Assembly (NCBI RefSeq): GCF_018499875.1
Contig: NZ_JAHBAY010000016.1
Location: forward strand, 62,001-126,000
DNA from: Kineosporia corallincola
GTDB lineage: Bacteria; Actinomycetota; Actinomycetes; Actinomycetales; Kineosporiaceae
Reading direction: 5' to 3'
DNA length: 64,000 nucleotides
The position numbers and the translations under genes were made by a program. A model generated the notes under the pieces. That model did not search any database. It had not been told where the DNA came from and saw only the letters and a program-made list of their open reading frames with translations. Shown here in pieces: positions 54,507 through 63,803 of the stretch. The number at the start of each line of letters is the position of its first letter. The first letter of the stretch is position 1.

Positions 54507-54616
54507 CCGGACGCCACCCGGATCGGCCCGGACGCTCCCGATTCGCGCATCGTCCCGGAAACCCGGTGCTGCCGCCATGATCACCCCACACGCACCAGCA
54601 CCGGGGAGACCGAGAC

Positions 54617-56998
54617 GTGACGCTGAACCGCACATCCGCCAGAGGTTTCCGGCGGTGGCTGACCCCGTTCGGGGTGGCGGCGATCGCCGTCACGGTCCTG
54701 GCCCCGGCCGGCCCGGTGCGGGCCGCCTCCGACTACACGGTGCCGATCCCGCTGCACCCGGCCCCGGCCGGGCTGCGGTTGATCGGGGCGTCCGCGGCCG
54801 GGGTGGCCGTCCAGCAGGACGACGTGGACGGCGGATACCCGGCCGTGAACCCGGTCTTCACCGGCCCGACGGGAGGTGAGCTGACCCGGCGCTCCGCCCT
54901 GAATCCGACCCTCAGCAGCAGCTATTCGCCGGAAGGGCTCACCGTGGTGGGCTCCACCCTGGCCTGGACCCAGCCCCTCCAGCGCGCGGGCAGCCGGCCC
55001 TACGAGGCGAACCGGCTGAACATCCTCACCGGCGAGAACCAGAAGGAGGCCGGAACCATCGGTGCCCCGGCCACTTTCAACGGCGAGAGCTGGTTCTCGC
55101 ACGAGGTGATCGGATACGCCGACCTCCCGGAGAACTGGCAGCGTCCACTGCGCCGCTACCACGCCGGCACCCAGGACAGATTCGGGATGAGGACCGACAT
55201 CCTGATCCCGAACGTGAAGGGCGTGATCGGGGGGCCACTGACCTCCGACGCCGGTGCGGCCCTGCGGGCCACCCGCGACGGGGCCACCGGCCTGTCCGCC
55301 CTCGACCTCGTCACCCTGAAGGACGGCACGGTCACCCGGATCGCCGAGGGGCCGGAGGAGATCGCCGGGGTGGCCCTGGGCGGCGGTCTGCTGGTCTGGG
55401 CCACGAAGACGGCGGACGGCTTCGCCGTGCACCAGAGGCCGCGCGCCGGAGGCGATGTCGTCACCTACGCCGAGCCGGACGCGAATGCCGACGTCGGGCA
55501 CATGGTCGCCGGTGAGGCGGGCGTGGCCTACCTGGTGAACCATCAGCCGGATCCGGGGAACCCGTCCGCCGACAGCACCGGCATCGTCATCGTCGACGGG
55601 GAGCAGGCGCACCGCCGCGACCTCACCTACACCGCCGCCGGCCTGGCCGCGGTCGGCGACCATTTCCTCACCGCCAGTGCGGGTTACGCGGGCTTCGAGC
55701 CGTACTACTCGGACACCGCGGGGGTCTACCAGGTCACCGAGGACGAATTCGTCCGGGTGGCGACGGTTCCGGCGGCGACCCTGCCCGCGCAGCAGCTGTC
55801 CCTGAGCGCCGGGCTCCTGCGCTACAGCGACGCCTCCGGGCCGGCCTACCCGGGCGCGCCCGCGGCGGGGCGGCCGGTGTTCCAGCGGACCGTGACCGGG
55901 CAGCGCCGGGCGAAGTTCTCGGAGGAGTCCCGGATCGGGGCGAGAACGTCCGGCCAGATGGTCTTCTCGGCTGCCCGCGGGGTGCTCGGCGTGCCGGATC
56001 AGCAGGGGGTGTGGCAGCTGCTCGACCGTGGTCAGGAGACCGCGACGATCGAGGCGGCCGGTGAGAAGCCCAACGTGTCCGGACCTTACACGCTCGTCGG
56101 GGGCAGGGTGTTCCGTCCCGACGGCGAGCAGATCTACACCGAGCCGACGCCCGCGGGTACCACGAGCGGGGACGACGACCTGTTCGGCCCGCGGATCGTG
56201 TACGTCCGCACGGACGGGGCCGGAGCGTCGACGATCTGGGTGGACGACGCGGAGAGGCCGGCCCCGGTGGAGCTGGCGGCGGTGGACGCCGGTTGTGACG
56301 GGAGCACCCCGCGGGTGTCGGTCTGGGGCGAGCTGGTGGCCTGGACCACCAGCTGCGGCGAGCGCGCGTACGTGCGGAACCTGGTCACCGGCGCGACCCG
56401 GGAGGCCGCGGTGGGAGCGGCCCACGGCCGGCTGTCACTGAGCGAGGGCACGCTGAGCTGGAGCCACGACGGGTTCGCCCCGGTCGGCGTGATCGACCTG
56501 ACCGGGACGCACCTGGCGCCGGTCGTGCTGCCCGGCGGGGCGGCGCCGGCCGCGGTCGACGACCACCGCGTCGCCCGGCAGGTCAGGGAGTTCCCGTGGT
56601 CGCTGACCGTCCGTACGGAGATGTCGCCGCTGCCCTTCACCCGGAAGCTCAGGCCCCGGCTGATCGCCGCCCTGGGCCCGCTCGGGTTCAGCCCCGACGG
56701 CGACGGCCGGGGCGACGTCTGGGCACCGCAGTTCGACCTCACCAAGCCGATGCGGTCGGTGGAGCTGACGATCCAGAACCCGGCGGGCACGAAGACCGTC
56801 GCCCGGATCGACGGCACCGCCCCCGACGGCAGCGTGCGGGACCTGCGCTGGAACGGCCTGTCCTCCAAGGGGATGCAGCTGCCCGGGGGGACGTACCGGT
56901 GGACGCTGTCCGGCCGGTCGGCCGACGGCGACGGCACGCTGATCGGCCGGGACGGCGCGGCGGTGGTGTCCGGGACGATCGACCTGGAGCTGGGCTGA
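54617..56998 (+). CDS. Large secreted protein with FlgD-like C-terminal Ig domain
   Basis: A 793-residue exported protein. A signal peptide (FGVAAIAVTVLAPAGPVRAA) precedes ~640 residues with regularly repeating short strand motifs (L-x-W, V-x-G-x-L, TA-x-x-G) consistent with a beta-propeller. The last ~110 residues are FlgD Ig-like (LGFSPDGDGRGD, VELTIQNPAGT, WNGLSSKGMQLPGGTYRWTLSG), a module found in actinobacterial surface proteins and exo-enzymes. No catalytic motif is visible. GTG 54617 follows GGGGAGACC. Confidence 0.82.
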   Translation: MTLNRTSARGFRRWLTPFGVAAIAVTVLAPAGPVRAASDYTVPIPLHPAPAGLRLIGASAAGVAVQQDDVDGGYPAVNPVFTGPTGGELTRRSALNPTLSSSYSPEGLTVVGSTLAWTQPLQRAGSRPYEANRLNILTGENQKEAGTIGAPATFNGESWFSHEVIGYADLPENWQRPLRRYHAGTQDRFGMRTDILIPNVKGVIGGPLTSDAGAALRATRDGATGLSALDLVTLKDGTVTRIAEGPEEIAGVALGGGLLVWATKTADGFAVHQRPRAGGDVVTYAEPDANADVGHMVAGEAGVAYLVNHQPDPGNPSADSTGIVIVDGEQAHRRDLTYTAAGLAAVGDHFLTASAGYAGFEPYYSDTAGVYQVTEDEFVRVATVPAATLPAQQLSLSAGLLRYSDASGPAYPGAPAAGRPVFQRTVTGQRRAKFSEESRIGARTSGQMVFSAARGVLGVPDQQGVWQLLDRGQETATIEAAGEKPNVSGPYTLVGGRVFRPDGEQIYTEPTPAGTTSGDDDLFGPRIVYVRTDGAGASTIWVDDAERPAPVELAAVDAGCDGSTPRVSVWGELVAWTTSCGERAYVRNLVTGATREAAVGAAHGRLSLSEGTLSWSHDGFAPVGVIDLTGTHLAPVVLPGGAAPAAVDDHRVARQVREFPWSLTVRTEMSPLPFTRKLRPRLIAALGPLGFSPDGDGRGDVWAPQFDLTKPMRSVELTIQNPAGTKTVARIDGTAPDGSVRDLRWNGLSSKGMQLPGGTYRWTLSGRSADGDGTLIGRDGAAVVSGTIDLELG

Positions 56999-57026
56999 CA
57001 CCACTGGTCCCCGGGTGACCGGAGGC

Positions 57027-57055
57027 GTGTCAGTCCGGTGACAGACCCGTGTCAG
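57027..57055 (+). promoter_or_regulatory. SARP-type operator: three direct heptamers with 11-bp period
   Basis: GTGTCAG (57027-57033), GTGACAG (57038-57044) and GTGTCAG (57049-57055) are separated by 4-bp spacers. This is the classical SARP/AfsR target layout. It ends 24 bp before the exporter ATG, leaving room for a -10 box and a near-leaderless transcript. The AfsR-like gene is directly downstream of the exporter pair, in the opposite direction. Confidence 0.75.
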
Positions 57056-57078
57056 CCCCGCCGGGCATCGTTCTGGTC

Positions 57079-58017
57079 ATGAACACGACGGCGATAGCGG
57101 TCTCCGGGCTACGGAAGGCCTACGGTGACAAGACGGTGCTCGACGGCATCGATTTCGAGGTGGCGGCGGGATCGGTGTTCTCGCTGCTCGGCCCGAACGG
57201 GGCGGGCAAGACCACCACGGTCAACGTGCTGGCCACCCTGCTGAAGCCGGACGCCGGCACGGTCACGGTGGCCGGGCACGACGTGACCACGGCGACCCGC
57301 CAGGTGCGGGCGGCCATCGGCGTCACCGGGCAGTTCGCGGCGGTGGACGACCTGCTCACCGGCCGCGAGAACCTCCGGATGACGGCCGACCTGAAGCGGG
57401 TGGGCCGTGGCGACCCGGTGGTCACCCGGCTGCTGGAGCGCTTCGACCTGGGCGAGGCCGCCGACCAGCGGGTCGCGTCCTACTCCGGCGGCATGCGCCG
57501 CAAGCTCGACCTGGCGATGACCCTGGTCGGCCGGCCGCAGGTGATCTTCCTCGACGAGCCGACCACCGGCCTGGACCCGCGCAGCCGCCGCACCCTCTGG
57601 CAGATCGTCCGCGACCTGGTCGACGAGGGCACCACCATCCTCCTCACCACCCAGTACCTGGAGGAGGCGGACCAGCTGGCCGACCGGATCGCGGTGCTCG
57701 ACCACGGCCGCCTGGTGGCCCAGGGCAGCCCGGCCGAGCTGAAGCGGCAGATCCCCGGAACCCACGTGCGGCTGCGGTTCACCGGCCCGCAGGAGCTCGA
57801 CGCCGCGGCCCGGGTGCTGCCCGGCTCCACCCGCGACGACCAGGACCTCAGCCTGCGGGTGCCGGCCGAGGGCGACTCCCGCTCGCTCAAGGCCCTGCTC
57901 GACCGCCTGGACGAGTACTCCGTGGTGGCAAGGGAATTCACCGTTCACACGCCCGACCTCGACGACGTCTACCTCGCCCTGACCGGGCGCCCGAGCACGG
58001 AGGACACCCAATCGTGA
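57079..58017 (+). CDS. DrrA-type ABC exporter ATP-binding protein
   Basis: A 312-residue ATPase. Walker A GPNGAGKTTTV, Q-loop VTGQFAAVDD, signature SYSGGMRRKLD, Walker B VIFLDEPTTGLD and the H-loop replaced by TTQYLEEAD (Gln) as in DrrA-type exporters. The C-terminal ~80 residues (LSLRVPAEGDSRSLKALL) form the DrrA regulatory domain. It pairs with the overlapping DrrB-type permease to export drugs or lipids. ATG 57079 has no clear ribosome-binding site; a near-leaderless transcript is likely. Confidence 0.94.
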   Translation: MNTTAIAVSGLRKAYGDKTVLDGIDFEVAAGSVFSLLGPNGAGKTTTVNVLATLLKPDAGTVTVAGHDVTTATRQVRAAIGVTGQFAAVDDLLTGRENLRMTADLKRVGRGDPVVTRLLERFDLGEAADQRVASYSGGMRRKLDLAMTLVGRPQVIFLDEPTTGLDPRSRRTLWQIVRDLVDEGTTILLTTQYLEEADQLADRIAVLDHGRLVAQGSPAELKRQIPGTHVRLRFTGPQELDAAARVLPGSTRDDQDLSLRVPAEGDSRSLKALLDRLDEYSVVAREFTVHTPDLDDVYLALTGRPSTEDTQS

Positions 58018-58778
58018 GTACCCTCGCCGCCAGCCTCACCGACTCCCGGATCATGCTGGGCCGCAACCTGAAACACACCTGGCGCAACCCGCTGGTGCTG
58101 TTCAACGCCGTGCTCTTCCCGGTCGTCGTCATGCTGCTGTTCGTCAAGGTCTTCGGCGGCGCCTTCGCCGTCGGCGAGAACTACGTCGACTTCGCCACCC
58201 CCGGAATGCTCATCCTGGCCGTCAGTTACGGCCTGGCCACCACCGCGGTGGCGGTGAACGAGGACATGTCCAAGGGCGTCATCAACCGGTTCCGCACCAT
58301 GGACGTGTCCCGCGGAGCGATCCTGACCGGGCACGTCGTCGTCACCACCGTGCGCTGCCTGCTGGCCAACCTGGCGATCGTGGCGGTCGCCTTCCTGATG
58401 GGCTTCGACCCGGCGGCCGGCCCGCTGGAATGGCTCGCCGTGCTGGGCCTGATCGTGCTGGTCGCCTTCGCCGCCTCGTGGCTCACCATCGCCCTCGGCC
58501 TGGCCGCCACCAGCGCCGAGGCGGCCGGCCTGGCCGCCGTCCCGCTGATCCTGCTGCCCTTCCTGAGCAGCACGTTCGTGCCGGTCGAGACGATGGGCAC
58601 GGGCCTGCGGCAGTTCGCCGAGTACCAGCCCTTCACCCCGATCATCGACACCCTGCGCGGTCTCCTGCTCGACGGCCACGCGCCGGCCGGCTCGGCGCTC
58701 GCCGCCGTCGCCTGGTGCGTGGGCATCTCCCTGGCCGGATACCTCTGGTCGGTGCGGACCTTCAGCCGGCGAGCGTGA
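58014..58778 (+). CDS. DrrB-type ABC-2 permease
   Basis: A 254-residue membrane protein with six hydrophobic helices. The amphipathic start (GRNLKHTWRNPLVLFNAV), FRTMDVSRGAILTGHVV and the PFLSSTFVPVETMGTGLRQF loop are typical ABC-2 exporter permease features. GTG overlaps the ATPase stop. Its 3' end overlaps the convergent AfsR-like gene by 17 bp. Confidence 0.93.
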   Translation: MSTLAASLTDSRIMLGRNLKHTWRNPLVLFNAVLFPVVVMLLFVKVFGGAFAVGENYVDFATPGMLILAVSYGLATTAVAVNEDMSKGVINRFRTMDVSRGAILTGHVVVTTVRCLLANLAIVAVAFLMGFDPAAGPLEWLAVLGLIVLVAFAASWLTIALGLAATSAEAAGLAAVPLILLPFLSSTFVPVETMGTGLRQFAEYQPFTPIIDTLRGLLLDGHAPAGSALAAVAWCVGISLAGYLWSVRTFSRRA

Positions 58779-61700
58779 CACCCGTCAGCTCGGTCCAGTC
58801 GGACTCCCGTCCCTCCCGCGTCGTCTCGGCGAACAGCTCCTCGCCGAGGCGGCGCCGCGCCGCGTCCTCGATCCGGGCCAGGTCCGGGTGCGACCGGTCG
58901 GTCAGCCCCTTCATCGCGACGCCGGCGCCGAGCAGCCGCGCGGCCTGGTCGGGCCGGTCCATCCGCAGCGCCAGGTCGGCCACCCCGACGAGCACCTGGG
59001 CCACCACCGGTGGGATACCCGACTCGGCGGCGGCCGCGCAGGCCGCGGCCCGGTGGGCGCGGGCCTGCTCCAGGTCGGTGGCCAGGTAGCCGAGCAGGTC
59101 GTGGCGCGCCGCCCGCAGGTTCGGGGCGTCGGCCGCCTCGCCCAGCACATGGTGGACGACGTCGAGCCGGCGCAGCACCTCCCCGGGATCGTCGTCCCAC
59201 CGCGCGAGTTCGGCCTCAGCCAGGGCCAGTTCGGCCAGGGCCTCCGGCCAGGTCACCTTCCGCGCGCAGCGCCTGGCCTCGGCCAGCGCGGCGGCAGCGG
59301 CGTCCGGGTCACCCATCAGCCGGTACAGCTGGGCCTGCCGGGCCCGCATCCGGATCACGTCGTCGAGGGCGCCGATCTCGGTGACGGCCGTGACCGCCTG
59401 CTCGTAGTGCTCGCAGGCCCCGGCGAGGTCGCCGCGCACCGCCAGCCGGTCGGCCAGCTCGGTGCGGGCGAACGAGATGCCGAAACGCTCACCCAGCGCC
59501 TGGAACTCGGCCAGGGCGGTGGCCAGGTGCGCGTCGGCGTCCAGGCCACCGTGGCCGTGCATGATGCGCAGCTTGCCGAGCTGGAGCCGGGCCAGCGCGC
59601 GCACCCACGGGTCGTCGCTGGCGAGCAGCGGCTCGAACGCCGACAGGTACTCCTGCGGCGCGGTCAGCAGCACCTCCAGCGGCGCGGTCAGCTCCAGCAG
59701 CGGGCTGGAACACGCGGTGCGGGAGGCCAGTTCGTGGGCCTGGTGGATCCACTGGGCGGCGTCGCGCTCGTCGTTGCGCCCGGAACTCAAAAAGGTGGAC
59801 ACCAGTGCGTACACCATGGCCCGGACGCCGTCGGGCACCGCACCCTCCAGCCCGGCCGCCGCGGTGAGGTAGGTGTTGCCCTCGGCCCGGTGCCCGCTCA
59901 GCCACCAGTACCAGCCGGCGGCCGCGGCCAGCCGCATCGCCCCGGCCGCGTCACCGGCCGCCAGGGCATCGCGCATCGCGGCGCTGACGTTGTCGTGCTC
60001 GGCCCCGAGCCGCTCCAGCCACAGCAGCTGGTCGCGGCGGCGCAGCTGCGGGTCGGCGGTCTCGGCCAGATCGGTGACGTAGGCCAGAAGGGCCTGGCGG
60101 GCGGCGGTTTCCTCGCCCGCCTCGGCCAGCCGCTGCGCGGAGTACTCGCGCACCGTGCCGAGCATGCGGTAGCGCGGCCCGGCCGTGTCCTCGGTGACCA
60201 GCAGCGACTTCTCGGTCAGCGCGGTGAGCAGGTCGAGCACGTCCGGTGCCTCCCCGGCCCGGCAGACCCACTCCGCCGCCTCCAGGGTGGCCCCGCCCGG
60301 CAGCACCGAGAGCCGCCGCAGCACCAGCTGTTCCGGCCCGGTGAGCAGCTGCCAGCTCCAGTCGATCACCGCCCGCAGCGTGCGGTGCCGGGGCAGGGCT
60401 GCGCGGCTGCCGCCGGTCAGCAGCCGGAACCGGTCGTCCAGGCGGGAGGCCAGCTGCTCCGGCGTCATCGTGCGCAGCCGGGCCGCGGCCAGCTCGATCG
60501 CCAGCGGCATCCCGTCCAGGGCCCGGGCGATCCGTGCCATCGTGCCCGCGGTGGAGGCGTCGAGCACCAGCCCGGGCCGTACGGCCAGCGCCCGGTCGCA
60601 CAGCAGCCGGACGGCGGGGGAGGAACCGATCTGGTCCGGATCTGCCTGTTCCGCGGGAAGATTCAGCGGGACCACGGGCCAGAGCGTCTCGCCGGTCAGG
60701 CCCAGCACCTCCCGGCTGGTGGCCAGCACCCGCAGCCGCGGGCACTCGCCGAGCAGCTGGTGCGCGAGCGCCGCCACCTGCTCGATCACGTGCTCGCAGT
60801 TGTCCAGCACCAGCAGCATCTCCCGGTCGCGGACCGCCGCCACCAGCCGCTCGCGTGGCGAGTCACCGGTGGCCTCGCCCAGCATCGTGTCGCGCAGCCC
60901 CAGGGCCGCCAGCGCCGCCGGTGCCACGTCGCCGCCGGCCGTGACCGGCGCCAGCTCCACCAGCCACGCGCCGTCCGGCAGGTCGTCGGCCGCCGGGCGC
61001 GCGGATTCCACGGCCAGGCGCGTCTTCCCGGCGCCGCCCGGCCCGATCAGCGTGACCAGGCGGTGCCGGCCGAGCAGCTCGCGCACCTGGGCCAGGTCGT
61101 GCTCGCGGCCGATGAAGCTGGTCAGCTCGGCCCGCAGATTGTGCCGACGTGCGGTGCGCGGTGCGGCCTTCCGCGGCGGGGGCGTGCCCCGCAGCAGCTC
61201 CAGGTGCAGGGCGGACAGCTCGGCCGAGGGGTCGGCGCCAAGCTCGTCGGCCAGGGCCTGCCGGGTGCGCTCGTACACCAGCAGTGCCTCCGACCCGCGG
61301 CCCGCGCCGGCCAGCGCGCGCATCAGCGCGGCGGCCAGCGGTTCCCGCAGCGGGTGCGCCGCCACCAGGCCGGTCAGCTCGCTGACCAGTGCCGGGCCGG
61401 GTTCCTCGGCCCGCGCCCAGTCCTCCACCGCGCCCAGCCGCAGTTGTTCCAGCCGGGTGAGCGCCGCGTCGAACGGCGCGCTGCCGGTCAGGTCGACGTC
61501 GTGCAGGGCGGGCCCCCGCCACAGGCCCAGCGCCTCGCGCAGCACCTCGCCCGGCCGCACGTGGTTCCGGCTGCCGGCCATCAGCTGCTCGAACCGCACC
61601 GCGTCCACGTCCTCGGGCAGCACCCGCAGCCGGTAACCGTCGGTGCCGCCCTCGATCACGCCCCCGGGCAGCACCCGCCGCAGCCGGGAGACCAGGCGCT

Positions 61701-61890
61701 GCAACGCGTTCGACGCGTCACCGGGTGGCTGCTCACCCCAGACCCATTCCACCAGCGACGATTTCGGCACGACCTGACCCGGTCGCAGAGCCAGGGCCAC
61801 CAGCACCCCGCGCAGCCGCGCCCCCGGCACCTCGATCGCGACCCCGTCGTCGCCGCGCACCTCGAACGTCCCCAGTATCCCGATTTGCAC
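58762..61890 (-). CDS. AfsR-like regulator: SARP-BTAD, NB-ARC ATPase and TPR-like domains
   Basis: A 1042-residue regulator. Residues 1-90 are the winged helix (IGILGTFEVRGDDG, PGARLRGVLVALAL), 95-240 the BTAD domain, about 265-560 an AP-ATPase/NB-ARC module with Walker A GPGGAGKTRLAVES (~281) and Walker B-like LLVLDNCEHV. A winged-helix-like part and ~400 residues of helical TPR-like repeats follow. This is the AfsR plan: ATP binding controls a SARP head. The start is taken as GTG 61890, where SARP similarity begins; an upstream ATG (61929) would lie inside the 20-bp operator. It sits between two ABC exporter operons and may control one or both. Confidence 0.93.
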   Translation of the reverse strand: MQIGILGTFEVRGDDGVAIEVPGARLRGVLVALALRPGQVVPKSSLVEWVWGEQPPGDASNALQRLVSRLRRVLPGGVIEGGTDGYRLRVLPEDVDAVRFEQLMAGSRNHVRPGEVLREALGLWRGPALHDVDLTGSAPFDAALTRLEQLRLGAVEDWARAEEPGPALVSELTGLVAAHPLREPLAAALMRALAGAGRGSEALLVYERTRQALADELGADPSAELSALHLELLRGTPPPRKAAPRTARRHNLRAELTSFIGREHDLAQVRELLGRHRLVTLIGPGGAGKTRLAVESARPAADDLPDGAWLVELAPVTAGGDVAPAALAALGLRDTMLGEATGDSPRERLVAAVRDREMLLVLDNCEHVIEQVAALAHQLLGECPRLRVLATSREVLGLTGETLWPVVPLNLPAEQADPDQIGSSPAVRLLCDRALAVRPGLVLDASTAGTMARIARALDGMPLAIELAAARLRTMTPEQLASRLDDRFRLLTGGSRAALPRHRTLRAVIDWSWQLLTGPEQLVLRRLSVLPGGATLEAAEWVCRAGEAPDVLDLLTALTEKSLLVTEDTAGPRYRMLGTVREYSAQRLAEAGEETAARQALLAYVTDLAETADPQLRRRDQLLWLERLGAEHDNVSAAMRDALAAGDAAGAMRLAAAAGWYWWLSGHRAEGNTYLTAAAGLEGAVPDGVRAMVYALVSTFLSSGRNDERDAAQWIHQAHELASRTACSSPLLELTAPLEVLLTAPQEYLSAFEPLLASDDPWVRALARLQLGKLRIMHGHGGLDADAHLATALAEFQALGERFGISFARTELADRLAVRGDLAGACEHYEQAVTAVTEIGALDDVIRMRARQAQLYRLMGDPDAAAAALAEARRCARKVTWPEALAELALAEAELARWDDDPGEVLRRLDVVHHVLGEAADAPNLRAARHDLLGYLATDLEQARAHRAAACAAAAESGIPPVVAQVLVGVADLALRMDRPDQAARLLGAGVAMKGLTDRSHPDLARIEDAARRRLGEELFAETTREGRESDWTELTGVTLAG

Positions 61891-61912
61891 CCCAGGACTA
61901 TCCCACGGCACA

Positions 61913-61932
61913 CCGATGACAAATGTCATCGG
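61913..61932. promoter_or_regulatory. Perfect 20-bp palindrome between AfsR-like gene and second ABC exporter
   Basis: CCGATGACA, AA, TGTCATCGG: 9-bp perfect arms around two bases. It lies 56 bp upstream of the second exporter and 23 bp upstream of the AfsR-like start. ABC genes followed by a DesK-type kinase are normally regulated by a LuxR-type response regulator that binds such TGACA-n2-TGTCA sites; the kinase gene starts at 63804. Confidence 0.65.
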
Positions 61933-61987
61933 TATCCGGTGAGAGACGGGACCGGGAAACCGCCGGATCCGCCGCCAGTCTGGAGAC

Positions 61988-62962
61988 ATGACGACGAACC
62001 CCACCACCGAGTTCGCGGTGCAGGCCCGCGGGCTGCGGCGCACCTACGGAAAGGGCTCCGGGGCCTACGAGGCCGTGCGCGGTGTCGACCTCGACGTCCG
62101 CACCGGGTCGATCACCGCGCTGCTGGGCACCAACGGCGCCGGCAAGACGTCCACCCTGGAGGTGATCGAGGGCCTGGCCGCGCCCTCCGGCGGCACCGTG
62201 CGGGTGCTCGGCCTCGACCCGGTCGCCGACCGCGCCGCCGTGCGCCGCCGCACCGGGGTGCTGCTCCAGCGCAGCGGGTTCTCCGGCGACCTCACGGTGC
62301 GCGAGACCCTGCGCCTGTGGGGCGGCACGCTCAGCGCCCCGCGCCCGGTCGACGACATGCTGGCCATGCTGTCGCTGGAACGCCGCGCCGACACCCGGGT
62401 GCTGTCGCTGTCCGGCGGTGAGGCCCGCCGCGTCGACCTGGCCTGCACCCTGATGGGCGACCCGGAGCTGGTCGTGCTCGACGAGCCGACCACCGGCCTG
62501 GACCCGGAGAGCCGCCGCGAGGTCTGGCACCTGGTCTCGGCCCTGCGCGAGCGCGGCGCCACCGTGCTGGTCACCACCCACTACCTGGACGAGGCCGAGC
62601 ACCTGGCCGACCGGATCGAGATCCTGCACGCCGGGCGGATCGTCCGCTCCGGCACCCCCACCCAGATCGCCGCCGGGCACCCGTCGCGGATCAGCTTCGT
62701 GCGGCTGCCCGGCCGGCTCGCCGTTCCGGCCCTGCCCGGCGTCACCGACGTGGCCGAGGAGGCCGGCCGGACCACGCTGCACACCGCCGACCTCCAGCGC
62801 ACGCTGGGCGAGCTGCTCAGCTGGGCGGCCCGGCACGACGTGCGGCTGGACGGGCTGGACGCCCGCAGCCCGTCGCTGGAGTCGGTCTTCCTGGCCGTCG
62901 CCGACGGCCGCGACCCGAACCCCACCACCCCGTCCCCGATCCTGGAGGGAAGCCACCGATGA
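61988..62962 (+). CDS. ABC exporter ATP-binding protein (second system)
   Basis: A 324-residue ATPase. Walker A GTNGAGKTSTLE, signature LSLSGGEARRVDLA, Walker B LVVLDEPTTGLDP and H-loop VTTHYLDEAEHL are intact. The C-terminal ~90 residues form the usual drug-exporter extension. GGAGA lies just before ATG 61988. The stop overlaps the permease ATG. Confidence 0.94.
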   Translation: MTTNPTTEFAVQARGLRRTYGKGSGAYEAVRGVDLDVRTGSITALLGTNGAGKTSTLEVIEGLAAPSGGTVRVLGLDPVADRAAVRRRTGVLLQRSGFSGDLTVRETLRLWGGTLSAPRPVDDMLAMLSLERRADTRVLSLSGGEARRVDLACTLMGDPELVVLDEPTTGLDPESRREVWHLVSALRERGATVLVTTHYLDEAEHLADRIEILHAGRIVRSGTPTQIAAGHPSRISFVRLPGRLAVPALPGVTDVAEEAGRTTLHTADLQRTLGELLSWAARHDVRLDGLDARSPSLESVFLAVADGRDPNPTTPSPILEGSHR

Positions 62963-63741
62963 CCACCACCACCTTCTCCCCGGCGCGCACCGCACACCTG
63001 GCCCGCTGGAACGCCACGCTGCTGAGCCGCAACCGCCTGGCCCTGACCTACGCGCTGGTGATGCCGCTCGCCCCGCTGCTGATCCTGCGCACGGGTGAGC
63101 CCGGCGACCCGGCGGTCGGCGCCTCCGCCGTCGGCCTGATGCTGTTGCTGGCCGGGCTCTTTCCGGTCTACTACAACATCCTGTCGCAGTTCGTCAGCCG
63201 TCGCGACGAGCTGGTGCTCAAGCGGATGCGCACCGGCGAGGCCCGGGACGGCGAACTGCTGGCCGGCATCGCCCTGCCCGGGGTGCTGTGCGCGCTCGCG
63301 GTCTGCGCGGTGGCCGTGCCGGTGGCGGTGGCCGCCGGTCAGCGGATGCCCGTCAACATCGCCCTGTTCGCGGTCGGCTGCCTGCTGGCGGCCGTGATGT
63401 TCGCGGCTCTGGCCTACTGGACCGCGGCCTGGACCCGCAGCGCCGAGGCCGCCCAGCTGACCAGCATGCCGGTGATCATCCTGGCCTCGCTCGGGCCGTT
63501 CGTGTCCGCCGGGGTCTCCGACGCGGTGCGCGAGATCGTGTCGTACACCCCCGGCGCGGCCCTGACCGAGCTGGTGCGCGTGGCCTGGTTCGGGTTCGAC
63601 GGTCACGACGCCGCCACCTCCACCCTCGACCTGGCCGGCACCTGGGGCGCCGCCGCGCAGCCGCTCGCGGTGACGGCGGCCTGGACCGTCCTGGCCGTTC
63701 TCCTGGCGAGCCGGTCGCTGCGGTGGGAGCCACGGGCTTGA
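62959..63741 (+). CDS. ABC-2 type exporter permease (second system)
   Basis: A 260-residue membrane protein with six hydrophobic segments. The pattern QFVSRRDELVLKRMRTGEARDGELL between helices 2 and 3 is characteristic of permeases coupled to DesK-type two-component systems. It forms the channel of the upstream ATPase. It is followed after 62 bp by the sensor kinase gene. Confidence 0.92.
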   Translation: MTTTTFSPARTAHLARWNATLLSRNRLALTYALVMPLAPLLILRTGEPGDPAVGASAVGLMLLLAGLFPVYYNILSQFVSRRDELVLKRMRTGEARDGELLAGIALPGVLCALAVCAVAVPVAVAAGQRMPVNIALFAVGCLLAAVMFAALAYWTAAWTRSAEAAQLTSMPVIILASLGPFVSAGVSDAVREIVSYTPGAALTELVRVAWFGFDGHDAATSTLDLAGTWGAAAQPLAVTAAWTVLAVLLASRSLRWEPRA

Positions 63742-63803
63742 GGACGCCGGCCCGCCCGGTCCTCCCGGCCCACCTCGTGGCCGGCCTGTCTAGGCTGGTC
63801 CCC

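Noticed and set aside
58762-58778. 17-bp overlap of the DrrB and AfsR-like 3' ends as a sign of misannotation
   Set aside because: Both frames are well supported to their stops; convergent overlaps of this size are common.
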